This document shows positions 8,680 through 15,798 of a DNA stretch of 58,160 nucleotides, one piece after another. The position numbers and the translations under genes were made by a program. The DNA comes from Candidatus Faecousia faecavium. Its GTDB lineage: Bacteria; Bacillota; Clostridia; Oscillospirales; Oscillospiraceae. The stretch covers positions 1-58,160 of the forward strand of contig DVGO01000014.1 of the NCBI GenBank assembly GCA_018712645.1, given 5' to 3'. Every line of letters starts with the position of its first letter. The first letter of the stretch is position 1. The notes beneath the pieces are model-generated. The model worked only from the letters and a program-made list of their open reading frames with translations. It ran no database searches and had not been told where the DNA came from.

Positions 8680-9690
8680 TCAGGGTTTGACAATTACTTT
8701 TACGGCCTGTCCCTTACGCAGCTTTTCGGTTCCGTCGGAAATATCGTCCAGTGCGATAACATCTGTAATCAGCGACGCCACATCAATGCATTTACGCTCC
8801 AGAACCCGAACCGCATCGGGGAAGGTTGCATTGGCCAGCCAAGTTCCGGAAACCAGAATTTCCTTTGTGGTGATTTCGCTCTGAGCAATATCGATCCTGG
8901 CTTTTTTATTGACGCCGAACAGAACTACCTGCCCGCCCTTTCGTACATAGTCGACACAGGATTTAATCTGAGAACCGGTAACATCAAATACATAGTCCGC
9001 GCCAATCTGCGTGGCCTCCAGAATTGCGGACATGGCGTCTTCATGAATCGGGTCGATGACGGTTGCGATGTTCAGCTTTTTGGCAAATTCAATTCTCCAG
9101 GGCGCCGCCTCCAGCAAAAATACTTGGCCAACGCCTGCGGATTTCAGGAGCATGGTGATCATCAGACCAATCGGTCCGGACCCTACCACTACAGCTGTAC
9201 TTCCAGGCACCACATGCACCTTATTCAGTCCGTTGATGGCACAGGCCAGAGGTTCTGCACATGCGGCAATCTCCGCCGGTACATCCTCAGAAATTGGATA
9301 CGCCACTTTGGCGCTGACACAGCAATACTTGGCAAATGCGCCGTCGTAGTCAATGCCCAGAGCCTCAATATGCTCGCACAGATTAGGCAGATTCTTACGG
9401 CAATAGGTACAAGTTCCGCAATAATTATTGGGATTGACAACCACCCGATCGCCAATTTTCAAATTGGTCACCGCAGAGCCTGTTTCCACTACATGTCCAC
9501 AAAATTCATGTCCCAGTGTCGTTCCGGGGGTTGCAATGTATCCTGGCGGTACTGCTGTAATATGTACATCCGTTCCACAAATACTGCACGCTTCCACCTC
9601 GATCAAAATCTGATCCGGTTTGGTAATCTGCGGCTTGGCAATGTCCTTTACTGCCAAAACGCCTTCCCGTTCAAAAACCGCTGCTTTCAT
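8680..9690 (-). CDS. Zinc-dependent medium-chain alcohol/polyol dehydrogenase
   Basis: Medium-chain dehydrogenase of 336 residues, close to threonine/sorbitol dehydrogenases. Catalytic-zinc residues are in CSICGTDVHI and GHEFCGHVVETG, the structural-zinc cysteines in CGTCTYCRKNLPNLC, and the NAD-binding turn is GSGPIGLM. It oxidises a secondary alcohol, probably on a sugar or polyol, in the cytosol. Start chosen at ATG 9688-9690 because GGGAGGG is 7 nt upstream. It follows rbsD by 15 bp. Confidence 0.9.
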   Translation of the reverse strand: MKAAVFEREGVLAVKDIAKPQITKPDQILIEVEACSICGTDVHITAVPPGYIATPGTTLGHEFCGHVVETGSAVTNLKIGDRVVVNPNNYCGTCTYCRKNLPNLCEHIEALGIDYDGAFAKYCCVSAKVAYPISEDVPAEIAACAEPLACAINGLNKVHVVPGSTAVVVGSGPIGLMITMLLKSAGVGQVFLLEAAPWRIEFAKKLNIATVIDPIHEDAMSAILEATQIGADYVFDVTGSQIKSCVDYVRKGGQVVLFGVNKKARIDIAQSEITTKEILVSGTWLANATFPDAVRVLERKCIDVASLITDVIALDDISDGTEKLRKGQAVKVIVKP

Positions 9691-9705
9691 GCCCATTCCC
9701 TCCCA

Positions 9706-10101
9706 TCAAAAATTAACGCCTGCTACCAGAATTACATTGGCATATGGTGTGCATTCACCAGTACGGATAATGGCTGTGGCATCCTGTGAAAGGATTTTCA
9801 GCATCTCATGGGGAACGTTATCCCCCTCTGCTTCCGGCAGCGCCTTGTGAATCATCTCCACAATTGCAGGATTATTGTCCTGGGATTCACTGGCCCAAAT
9901 CGCCTTCTCCACAACCATCTCCGCCGCAACAGCGTTCAGCACCTCTTCAAAGGACGGCACCCCTTTCACCAGTGAAAGGTCAATGCAAGCTACCCCCTTG
10001 GGAATCGGGAGTCCCGCATCGCAAATCACCAGTGATTGCGTATGCCCGACCGCCGCAATCGCACGGATCAGCGGCGCATTCAAAATCCGGTCGCATTTCA
10101 T
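9706..10101 (-). CDS. rbsD: D-ribose pyranase
   Basis: RbsD/FucU-family protein of 131 residues, the usual length. It interconverts the pyranose and furanose forms of D-ribose so that ribokinase can act. The N-terminal LIRAIAAVGHTQSLVICDAGLPIP, with His20 and the conserved DAGLP, and the C-terminal TGECTPYANVILVAGV are characteristic. It is the first structural gene after the regulator, 60 bp downstream. With ribokinase and nucleoside hydrolase in the same operon, free ribose is very likely an intermediate. Confidence 0.93.
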   Translation of the reverse strand: MKCDRILNAPLIRAIAAVGHTQSLVICDAGLPIPKGVACIDLSLVKGVPSFEEVLNAVAAEMVVEKAIWASESQDNNPAIVEMIHKALPEAEGDNVPHEMLKILSQDATAIIRTGECTPYANVILVAGVNF

Positions 10102-10161
10102 ATTTTTCTCTCCCTGCTTTCTGTGTTTATTTCGATGCCATAACAGCTAAGATCCTACAAA

Positions 10162-11154
10162 TTACTTTGTGGTTTGCCGATACAAGATTTTGGGCTGAAG
10201 CCGAATTGTTTGGGATACTTTCTTCCCTCCGATCAGCTTCAAAAGGGTTTCAACCGCCTGGGATCCCATCTGAATGCTTGGCTGCTGCACGGTAGACAGC
10301 GACGGCTCACAGTATTTGGAAAAATCAATATTATCGAAACCGATAATCTGCTTTTCCTCCGGAATTTTATAAGAAAATTCCTTTAGCGCCCGCAAAGCGC
10401 CCAGCGCCATCAAATCATTGGCCGCAAGAACAGCGGAATAGGAAATATTTTCCTTTTCCAATTCCAGAATGGCTTGATATCCACTTTCCACCGTATAGTT
10501 GCCAATACGCACCTTTCTGTGGTCAAAGGGTATCTCATAATGGATCAGCGCGTCTTTGTATCCATCCATCCGTTCCGTACTGGTAGAAACATTCAGTGGG
10601 CCGGAAATAAATACAATCTCCCTGGCACCGCTTTTAATCAGCCGCTCACAGCATCCGAATGCCACATACTCATTATCGGAGTAAATCCCGGCATAAGAAT
10701 GAGCCCCGTCCAGTTTCCGGTCCAGCAATACCATCGGTACATGGTATTTTTCCGGCAGAAAGTGTGCGTCTGTACAAGCTCTGCCCGACGGAACCAGAAT
10801 AATCCCGTCAACTTTTTTGGAAATCAGTTTGGAGATGTATTCCTGCTCCTTTTCCTCGGAAAACTCCGTTTCCACCAAAATGACAACGTAGTTCTCCGTA
10901 ATGGCCTTTCTTGTCACCGCCCTGGCAATATCCGCAAAAAAAGGATTGGTGATGTCCGGCAGAATCAAGGCCAGACTTTTCGAGCGCATGGAGTGCATGA
11001 AACTGTCGTTGGAATAATGCAGCTCCGATAAAACACTCTGAACATGCTTGCGCGTCTCTTCCCCGACGCCGGACGGAACATCATTGATAACCCTGGAAAC
11101 CGTGGCTTTTGATACGCCGGCAATCTTTGCGATTTCCTCCAATGTAAGCCTCAT
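10162..11154 (-). CDS. LacI/GalR-family transcriptional regulator
   Basis: Regulator of 330 residues: N-terminal helix-turn-helix (MRLTLEEIAKIAGVSKATVS, then RVIND) and a periplasmic-binding-protein-like effector domain from about residue 60 with LALILPDITNPFFADIAR. The start ATG at 11152-11154 has GGGAGG 6 nt upstream; the longer open frame lacks one. It heads the operon and probably controls it together with itself through the 29-bp palindrome at 11188-11216. The effector is likely a sugar from the pathway. Confidence 0.93.
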   Translation of the reverse strand: MRLTLEEIAKIAGVSKATVSRVINDVPSGVGEETRKHVQSVLSELHYSNDSFMHSMRSKSLALILPDITNPFFADIARAVTRKAITENYVVILVETEFSEEKEQEYISKLISKKVDGIILVPSGRACTDAHFLPEKYHVPMVLLDRKLDGAHSYAGIYSDNEYVAFGCCERLIKSGAREIVFISGPLNVSTSTERMDGYKDALIHYEIPFDHRKVRIGNYTVESGYQAILELEKENISYSAVLAANDLMALGALRALKEFSYKIPEEKQIIGFDNIDFSKYCEPSLSTVQQPSIQMGSQAVETLLKLIGGKKVSQTIRLQPKILYRQTTK

Positions 11155-11184
11155 TCTCTGCCTCCCTTCCTTTTTTCTACGCCT

Positions 11185-11212
11185 ATTATATTTGCGAAAC
11201 ATTGTTTCGCAA
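11185..11212 (-). promoter_or_regulatory. Promoter of the LacI-headed operon
   Basis: TATAAT (minus strand, 11185-11190) lies 16 bp after TTGCGA (11207-11212). The -35 box and spacer fall inside the operator palindrome, so bound repressor would exclude RNA polymerase. Confidence 0.55.
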
Positions 11213-11216
11213 ATAT
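11188..11216. promoter_or_regulatory. 29-bp operator palindrome of the LacI-type regulator
   Basis: Two perfect 13-bp arms, ATATTTGCGAAAC and its complement, flank a 3-bp centre. Size, symmetry and place upstream of a LacI-family gene fit an autoregulated operator. The odd centre is like lac O1 rather than the CpG-centred purR/ccpA type. Confidence 0.75.
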
Positions 11217-11911
11217 CAAAAGCATACAAATATTTTCTATTTTTTTGTCATTTTATATAATTATAAACTTAATTATCGTATTGTTTTATCACTTTTATAC
11301 ATTTTTCTCCCCGTCAGCAGCGAAACGGTGTTTCCTTCTATAATGATGAAAAATCTCACCTTATCTCCTCTTTTACCACTTTTGCTGGCAAAAGTGTGGT
11401 AAAAAGCCCCCGTAAGTGGACATATATCACCAACAGAAGCGCATCCGCGCCCCCCTCTTCGATGCCGCGCAAGGAAAGAATGCGTTCGTCTGACGTGCTG
11501 CAGAGACTCATACCAGTTCAGTAATACGGCGGCTGAAATCTTTGTACTGCCCCACGCATCGGAAACAGAAACTGCCGGACGTGACTATGGACGCCATTCT
11601 GTAAGTGCAAAAAAACATCCCCTTATACCGGATCACTGTCCTGCATAAGGGGATATGGTTATGCACAAGGAAGCAAACAATCTTCCGCCATATCAGTCAA
11701 AAACAATCTGGCTGCCTCATCTTGAACATGGCATTTTCCTGGCAGGCGAAAATCCCGAATTTTCTCCGGATTTGGCCGCACCGGAGAAGGCCGGACAGGC
11801 TGTTGCGAACAGGGCACAGGGAAATAAAGCGGCGCTTCTCATTGTACCAATCGGGCCGCTTTTCTGGGTGTGTAAGATAAGCTTTGTGAAACGCATTGGT
11901 GAGAGGGTAGC
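11217..11911. other. 695-bp stretch without a recognised gene
   Basis: Lies between the LacI-type promoter and the point where sigma-K homology stops. Near 11371-11406 an imperfect palindrome (TTTTACCAC...GTGGTAAAA) has no clear T-run and could be an element end or an old terminator. A minus-strand terminator is at 11608-11652. A plus-strand open frame from 11661 to 11936 (MHKEANNLPPYQ...) has no recognised relative, no good ribosome-binding site and runs into antisense of sigK, so it is not called. The missing 3' part of sigK is not here in any frame I could read. Confidence 0.5.
11608..11652 (-). terminator. Minus-strand terminator downstream of the sigK remnant
   Basis: Perfect 10-bp stem ATCCCCTTAT/ATAAGGGGAT followed by seven T on the minus strand. 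It would end transcripts coming from the recombinase/sigK side before the LacI-type operon. Confidence 0.75.
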
Positions 11912-12047
11912 ATTTTCTACACACCGGGCAGCATAGGTCGCCAGGCGTGCCCCTTTGGAAGCGTCAAAGGTCGTGATTCCTTTGATGAGCCCAATAGTGC
12001 CTATGGAAATCAAGTCCTCCTGGTCGGCGGTTTGGGCGTAATATTTC
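11912..12047 (-). pseudogene. sigK: sigK region-2 fragment (3' side of the split sigma-K gene, truncated)
   Basis: Read on the minus strand from the proposed crossover: KKYYAQTADQEDLISIGTIG, then LIKGITTFDASKGARLATYA and ARCVEN. This is the core-binding and -10-recognition part (region 2) of sporulation sigma factor K. Homology stops after ARCVEN (about 11912), where family members continue EILM..., so the promoter-melting end of region 2, and regions 3 and 4, are missing. The reading frame overlaps the last 13 codons of the recombinase gene in a different frame. The N-terminal portion lies 8.3 kb away at 20372-20557. After excision the two would join in frame, but the product would still lack the C-terminal half. 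Confidence 0.85.
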
Positions 12048-13674
12048 TTAAACGGGTAATGCGCAGGGAGGATTTTTCCCGGATGTACACCGCCTCGTAT
12101 TGCTGCCCCAGCTTCAGGAAAAGACCTAAATGGATTTCCTGGCGGGTACTGTCCGCTTTTACCACCGCTTTTTCCAGGATGCTGGCAGCCAGGTTGGAGT
12201 TGATGGTTTCACAGAAAGACAACTCCTTCTCCAGAAAGCGGCGGATTTGCTCCATGTCCAGCGCATTGGCCTGAGCAGCTTCTTCCGCCTTTTGGGCTTC
12301 CATCTGCCGCTGCAAAATTTCAAGCTGGGCATTGCAGCTGTCGTTGCGGGTTTTGAACTCCCCCACCGACAGAGCCCCTGCAATGCTCAGCTCCAGAAGT
12401 TTGTCTTTTTTGGCATGAATGGCGGCCATTTCCCCTTCCAACCGCTTGCGGGCCTGACCATCGTCCGCCTTCTGAGGGACAAATTGCAGCACGCCAATCA
12501 CAGTATCCACGATTCTTTCTTTGCTCTGCATCTGATGGGTGAAAATCCGGGCCAGAATGGCATCCAGTTCTGCGCTTCCCACCTGCGGAGAGGAACAGGC
12601 CGCCCTCCCTCCACTGCGATAGACCTTGCACTGCCAGATTTCCTTACTTCCCTTGCTGCTTCTCAGGCTCTGGCGGTGGTAGACCGCATTGTGTCGTTCG
12701 CAGAAGATTTTTCCGCTGTAGTTGTAGCGATTGTGAAATACCGTGCCGCTGGCGTGCTGCATCATTTGCCCGCTTCGGCGCTTGTACAGGGCGTTGGCCC
12801 GGTTCCACAGTTCCTCCGATACAATGGCCGGAATCCGGGGGTCCGGATACATCACCCATTCCCGTTCCTCCAGAAGCGCTTTTTTCTTGGTCCGGTAATC
12901 CAGGCTGGTGGATTTGTTGCCGCAGTACCAGCCTTTGTACTTGGGGTTGGTCAGGATGTGCCGGATGGTCAGGGTATTGAAAGCGTTCCCCTCCCGGCTG
13001 GTGTAGCCCAGTTCCAGAAGCCGCTGGGAGATGCGGCGGGTGCCCAGCCCTTCCTCGGCGTAGAGATGAAAAATCAGCCGCACCAGCCGGGCTTCCTCCT
13101 CCTTCACCGTAAGGACGCAGTCTTTTTTGTCATAGCCGTAGAGTTTGTCGTTTCCCAGGACATGGCCGTTTTTGATGGCCTGACGGAAACCGAATTTCAG
13201 CCGCTGGGACAGCTTGCGAATTTCATCCTGGGCAACCCCCGCCATGACCACCAGGCGAAACTCGCTGTCTGAATCGAAGGTGTTGATGTTGTCGTTCTGG
13301 AACAACACCCCCACATTGTGATCCAGCAGCTGCTGGGTGTAGAGGATGCTGTCCAGGGTGGAACGGGAAAACCGGGAAATCTCCTTGGTGATGATAAAGT
13401 CAAACAGCCCCGCCTGGGCGTCGAGAATCATCCGGTTGAAATCCTCTCGTTTTCTGGTGGTCCCACCGGAGATGCCCTCATCAATGTATCCCGGCACGAA
13501 GGTCCAGTTGGGCCTGCTCTGAATCCATTCGGTGTAGTACTGCACCTGATTTTCCAGGGAATTCAGCTGGGCATCCATATCCGTGGACACCCGGGCATAG
13601 AAGGTCACCCGCAGGGGCAGATCATAGATGGACCTGCCCATCCGCAGCTGCTCCCGGATTTTACGCACCTCCAT
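12010..13674 (-). CDS. Large serine recombinase of the sigK-intervening element
   Basis: Site-specific recombinase of 554 residues. The N-terminal resolvase domain has the catalytic serine in FYARVSTD (about residue 30) and RFSRS; a recombinase domain (KLYGYDKKD...), a zinc-ribbon-like region with spaced Cys/His, and a coiled coil (about 430-500) follow. The size is that of phage integrases and of the skin-element recombinase SpoIVCA. It expects to excise the element by joining two attachment sites. ATG at 13672-13674 has AAGGAGG 9 nt upstream. Its last 13 codons lie outside the element, across the attachment core at 12048-12049; after circularisation the reading frame would end with a different tail of nine residues. 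Confidence 0.93.
   Translation of the reverse strand: MEVRKIREQLRMGRSIYDLPLRVTFYARVSTDMDAQLNSLENQVQYYTEWIQSRPNWTFVPGYIDEGISGGTTRKREDFNRMILDAQAGLFDFIITKEISRFSRSTLDSILYTQQLLDHNVGVLFQNDNINTFDSDSEFRLVVMAGVAQDEIRKLSQRLKFGFRQAIKNGHVLGNDKLYGYDKKDCVLTVKEEEARLVRLIFHLYAEEGLGTRRISQRLLELGYTSREGNAFNTLTIRHILTNPKYKGWYCGNKSTSLDYRTKKKALLEEREWVMYPDPRIPAIVSEELWNRANALYKRRSGQMMQHASGTVFHNRYNYSGKIFCERHNAVYHRQSLRSSKGSKEIWQCKVYRSGGRAACSSPQVGSAELDAILARIFTHQMQSKERIVDTVIGVLQFVPQKADDGQARKRLEGEMAAIHAKKDKLLELSIAGALSVGEFKTRNDSCNAQLEILQRQMEAQKAEEAAQANALDMEQIRRFLEKELSFCETINSNLAASILEKAVVKADSTRQEIHLGLFLKLGQQYEAVYIREKSSLRITRLRNITPKPPTRRT
12034..12064 (-). other. Proposed attachment site at the recombinase end of the element
   Basis: Minus-strand GCGCATTACCCGTTT-AA-GAAATATTACGCCC, core AA at 12048-12049. 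The element-side arm GCGCATTACCCGTTT is matched at 12 of 15 positions, inverted, by the element-side arm at the other end (20355-20369). Joining the other-side arms at AA restores the sigma-K frame. Confidence 0.75.
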
Positions 13675-13843
13675 GGTCGTTTTCCTCCTTCCAGCAATCC
13701 TGGAAAAAGGGCGGAAACTGTTTTCCGGAATTGACTAATTCCACTGCACGCTGATGCAGGGCTTTGTCAATCAGGTTTTGCGCCAGCAATCCATCCAGCA
13801 AGATCTTCAGTACACTTTGCTCCAACTCTGCCAATGTCCTCAC
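13661..13843 (-). CDS. Small protein upstream of the recombinase
   Basis: Open frame of 60 residues (MRTLAELEQSVLKILLDGLL...), mostly helical and charged, that overlaps the recombinase start by 14 bp, so the two are probably co-translated. A GTG at 13841-13843 is the longest start; a TTG four codons in is also possible and the ribosome-binding site is poor. Small genes in this place sometimes encode recombination directionality factors, but nothing in the sequence proves that. No other relatives recognised. Confidence 0.5.
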   Translation of the reverse strand: MRTLAELEQSVLKILLDGLLAQNLIDKALHQRAVELVNSGKQFPPFFQDCWKEENDHGGA

Positions 13844-13895
13844 CTCGGTTTATGCTATGAGAGCGCCCCTGCCTTCCATACCGTGGAAGCAAAAA

Positions 13896-13919
13896 ATGAC
13901 CATGGCCGAAGCCATGGTC
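13896..13919 (-). terminator. Terminator of the LytTR/GHKL/ABC operon
   Basis: Ten-bp stem TGACCATGGC/GCCATGGTCA with a TTCG loop on the minus strand, followed by TTTTTT. It comes 14 bp after the stop of the first ABC gene, so the recombinase must have its own promoter or depend on read-through. Confidence 0.85.
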
Positions 13920-13932
13920 AAATCCGAGCTCT

Positions 13933-15798
13933 TCACTTTGTATAGTACTGGGCCTGGGCGTGCCAGAGCTGGTGATACTTTCCGGTTTCCTCTGCCAGCA
14001 GATCTTCATGGGTTCCCTGCTGGATGACAGCGCCTTGATGGAATACCAGAATCTCGTCACAGAATTTACACGAGGACAGCCGATGGCTGATGTAGATGGC
14101 TGTCTTGTCCGTTACAATGTCATTGAACTTGCTGTAAATCTCCGCTTCCGCAATGGGGTCCAGGGCCGCTGTCGGCTCGTCCAGGATGATGAAGGGGGCG
14201 TCCTTGTACAGCGCCCGGGCAATGGCGATTTTCTGGGCTTCCCCGCCGGATACTTCCACGCCGTTTTCCCCAAACTCTTTGTAGAGCATGGTATCCAGGC
14301 CTTGGGGAAGAGTTTCCAGCCGCTCCCCGAATCCCGCATCTTCCAGGGCTTTTCCTGCCCGCTGCCGGTCATAGTGCAACGTGCCGGAGACATTGTTTCC
14401 CAGCGGCTGGGACAGCAGCTGGAAATCCTGAAACACCACGGAAAACAGCTGCATGTACTCCTCGTAGCGGTATTTGCGGATATCGATGCCGTTGAGCAAA
14501 ATTTCTCCCTCGGTGGGGTCGTACAGGCGGCACAGGAGTTTGATGAAGGTGGTTTTGCCGCTGCCGTTCTCCCCCACCACTGCCATCCGGGAACCGACTT
14601 TGAACCGAAGGTTCACATGCCGCAGGGCGTACAACTGGCTTCCCGGGTACCGGAAGGAAACATCCCGGAATTCCACCGTGTAATTCCGGTCAGACCGTTT
14701 CTCCGTGGTCAGGCTTCCCTGGTACATGGTGTTGGGAATGTCCAGGAACTGATAGATGGTGCGCATGTAGGGGACATTGTTTTTCAGCGTCCCCGCCGCC
14801 TGAAGCAATAGCGACATATTCCCGGACAGGGCAGTAATCGCCCCCACATACTGGGTGATGGAACCTACCCCGAAAGCGCCGGCCCAGGCTTTCAGACACA
14901 CAAACACATACACCAGCCCCGTCAGCACAGCACCCACAGCCCCTGCTGCCGCCGCCCAGGCACCCATGGGGCCTTTGGCGTATTGATGCATGACCCCGCC
15001 GTGGCAGAAGGTCCGGTTGGCTTCCATATAAAACCGGCAAATGGTTTGCTGATTGTACATCCGGAAATCCGCTGCCCGGGATTGTTCCGAAGACGCAAAC
15101 CCAAAGGCGCCAAACAACCGATTGCCCAGGGTCGCTTCCTGGGAAAACCGTGCCCAATAGCCGGTGGATTTGTTTTTGCAGAAGGGTCCCAATACAGTGA
15201 CTCCAGTCAGCAGCAGAAGGGAAACCACCAAAAAAGCGGGATGATTCAAAACGGTAAACCTTCCTGCGCTTTCCGGTACCGAGGCGGTAAACAGAGAAAC
15301 GGACAAAACGGCGGCCCCCAGGATTCCGAAGAATCCTTTGGTCAAATAGGCCATTTGGCCCACAAATTGGTTGAATCCCCAGCCTGACCAGCTTTCATTC
15401 TGGCGAATCTGGGACAGCAAATCATGGGTTTGGGTTTTGTCCATGTCCGCAAAGTCCATGCTGCGCAGTTTATCGCTGTAGCGTTTGTCCTTGTGCCGGT
15501 AAAATTGTGCGCAGGCGGCTTCCTGCCATCGGTCGGCAGCGCCGGTAAGCAGAGACAGCAGTGCGGTCAAGGCAATGATCGCAATTGCCCACTTCCCCAG
15601 AATTTCCGGCCGGTGCGCCCCGGCCAGCTCGTTCAGGAGCTGGGCCGATAGGAAGATGCTGACATAGGGGCTCAGGGCGCTGAGCAGACCGTACAGGAAA
15701 ATGGCGGGGAAAACCCCGGGGCAGTACTGCCGGATTTCCTTCCAGGCCCGCAGATGAACCGCCGCGGTTTCCTTCCAGGTAATGGTATCACGTTTCAT
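13933..15798 (-). CDS. ABC exporter, fused membrane and ATPase domains (subunit 2)
   Basis: Half-transporter of 621 residues: about six membrane segments in residues 30-330, then an ATPase with Walker A GENGSGKTT, signature VSGGEAQK and Walker B FIILDEPTAALD. Catalytic Glu is intact. No peptidase domain. ATG at 15796-15798 is preferred over an upstream GTG; it overlaps the end of the preceding ABC gene by 11 bp, so the two subunits are translationally coupled and likely form a heterodimer. Control by the adjacent LytTR/GHKL pair suggests export of, or immunity to, a peptide or antimicrobial, which is inference. Confidence 0.9.
   Translation of the reverse strand: MKRDTITWKETAAVHLRAWKEIRQYCPGVFPAIFLYGLLSALSPYVSIFLSAQLLNELAGAHRPEILGKWAIAIIALTALLSLLTGAADRWQEAACAQFYRHKDKRYSDKLRSMDFADMDKTQTHDLLSQIRQNESWSGWGFNQFVGQMAYLTKGFFGILGAAVLSVSLFTASVPESAGRFTVLNHPAFLVVSLLLLTGVTVLGPFCKNKSTGYWARFSQEATLGNRLFGAFGFASSEQSRAADFRMYNQQTICRFYMEANRTFCHGGVMHQYAKGPMGAWAAAAGAVGAVLTGLVYVFVCLKAWAGAFGVGSITQYVGAITALSGNMSLLLQAAGTLKNNVPYMRTIYQFLDIPNTMYQGSLTTEKRSDRNYTVEFRDVSFRYPGSQLYALRHVNLRFKVGSRMAVVGENGSGKTTFIKLLCRLYDPTEGEILLNGIDIRKYRYEEYMQLFSVVFQDFQLLSQPLGNNVSGTLHYDRQRAGKALEDAGFGERLETLPQGLDTMLYKEFGENGVEVSGGEAQKIAIARALYKDAPFIILDEPTAALDPIAEAEIYSKFNDIVTDKTAIYISHRLSSCKFCDEILVFHQGAVIQQGTHEDLLAEETGKYHQLWHAQAQYYTK

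Noticed and set aside
11655..11936. Plus-strand frame MVMHKEANNLPPYQ... as a gene
   Set aside because: No ribosome-binding site, no recognised relative, overlaps a terminator and runs into antisense of sigK. Kept only as a note.
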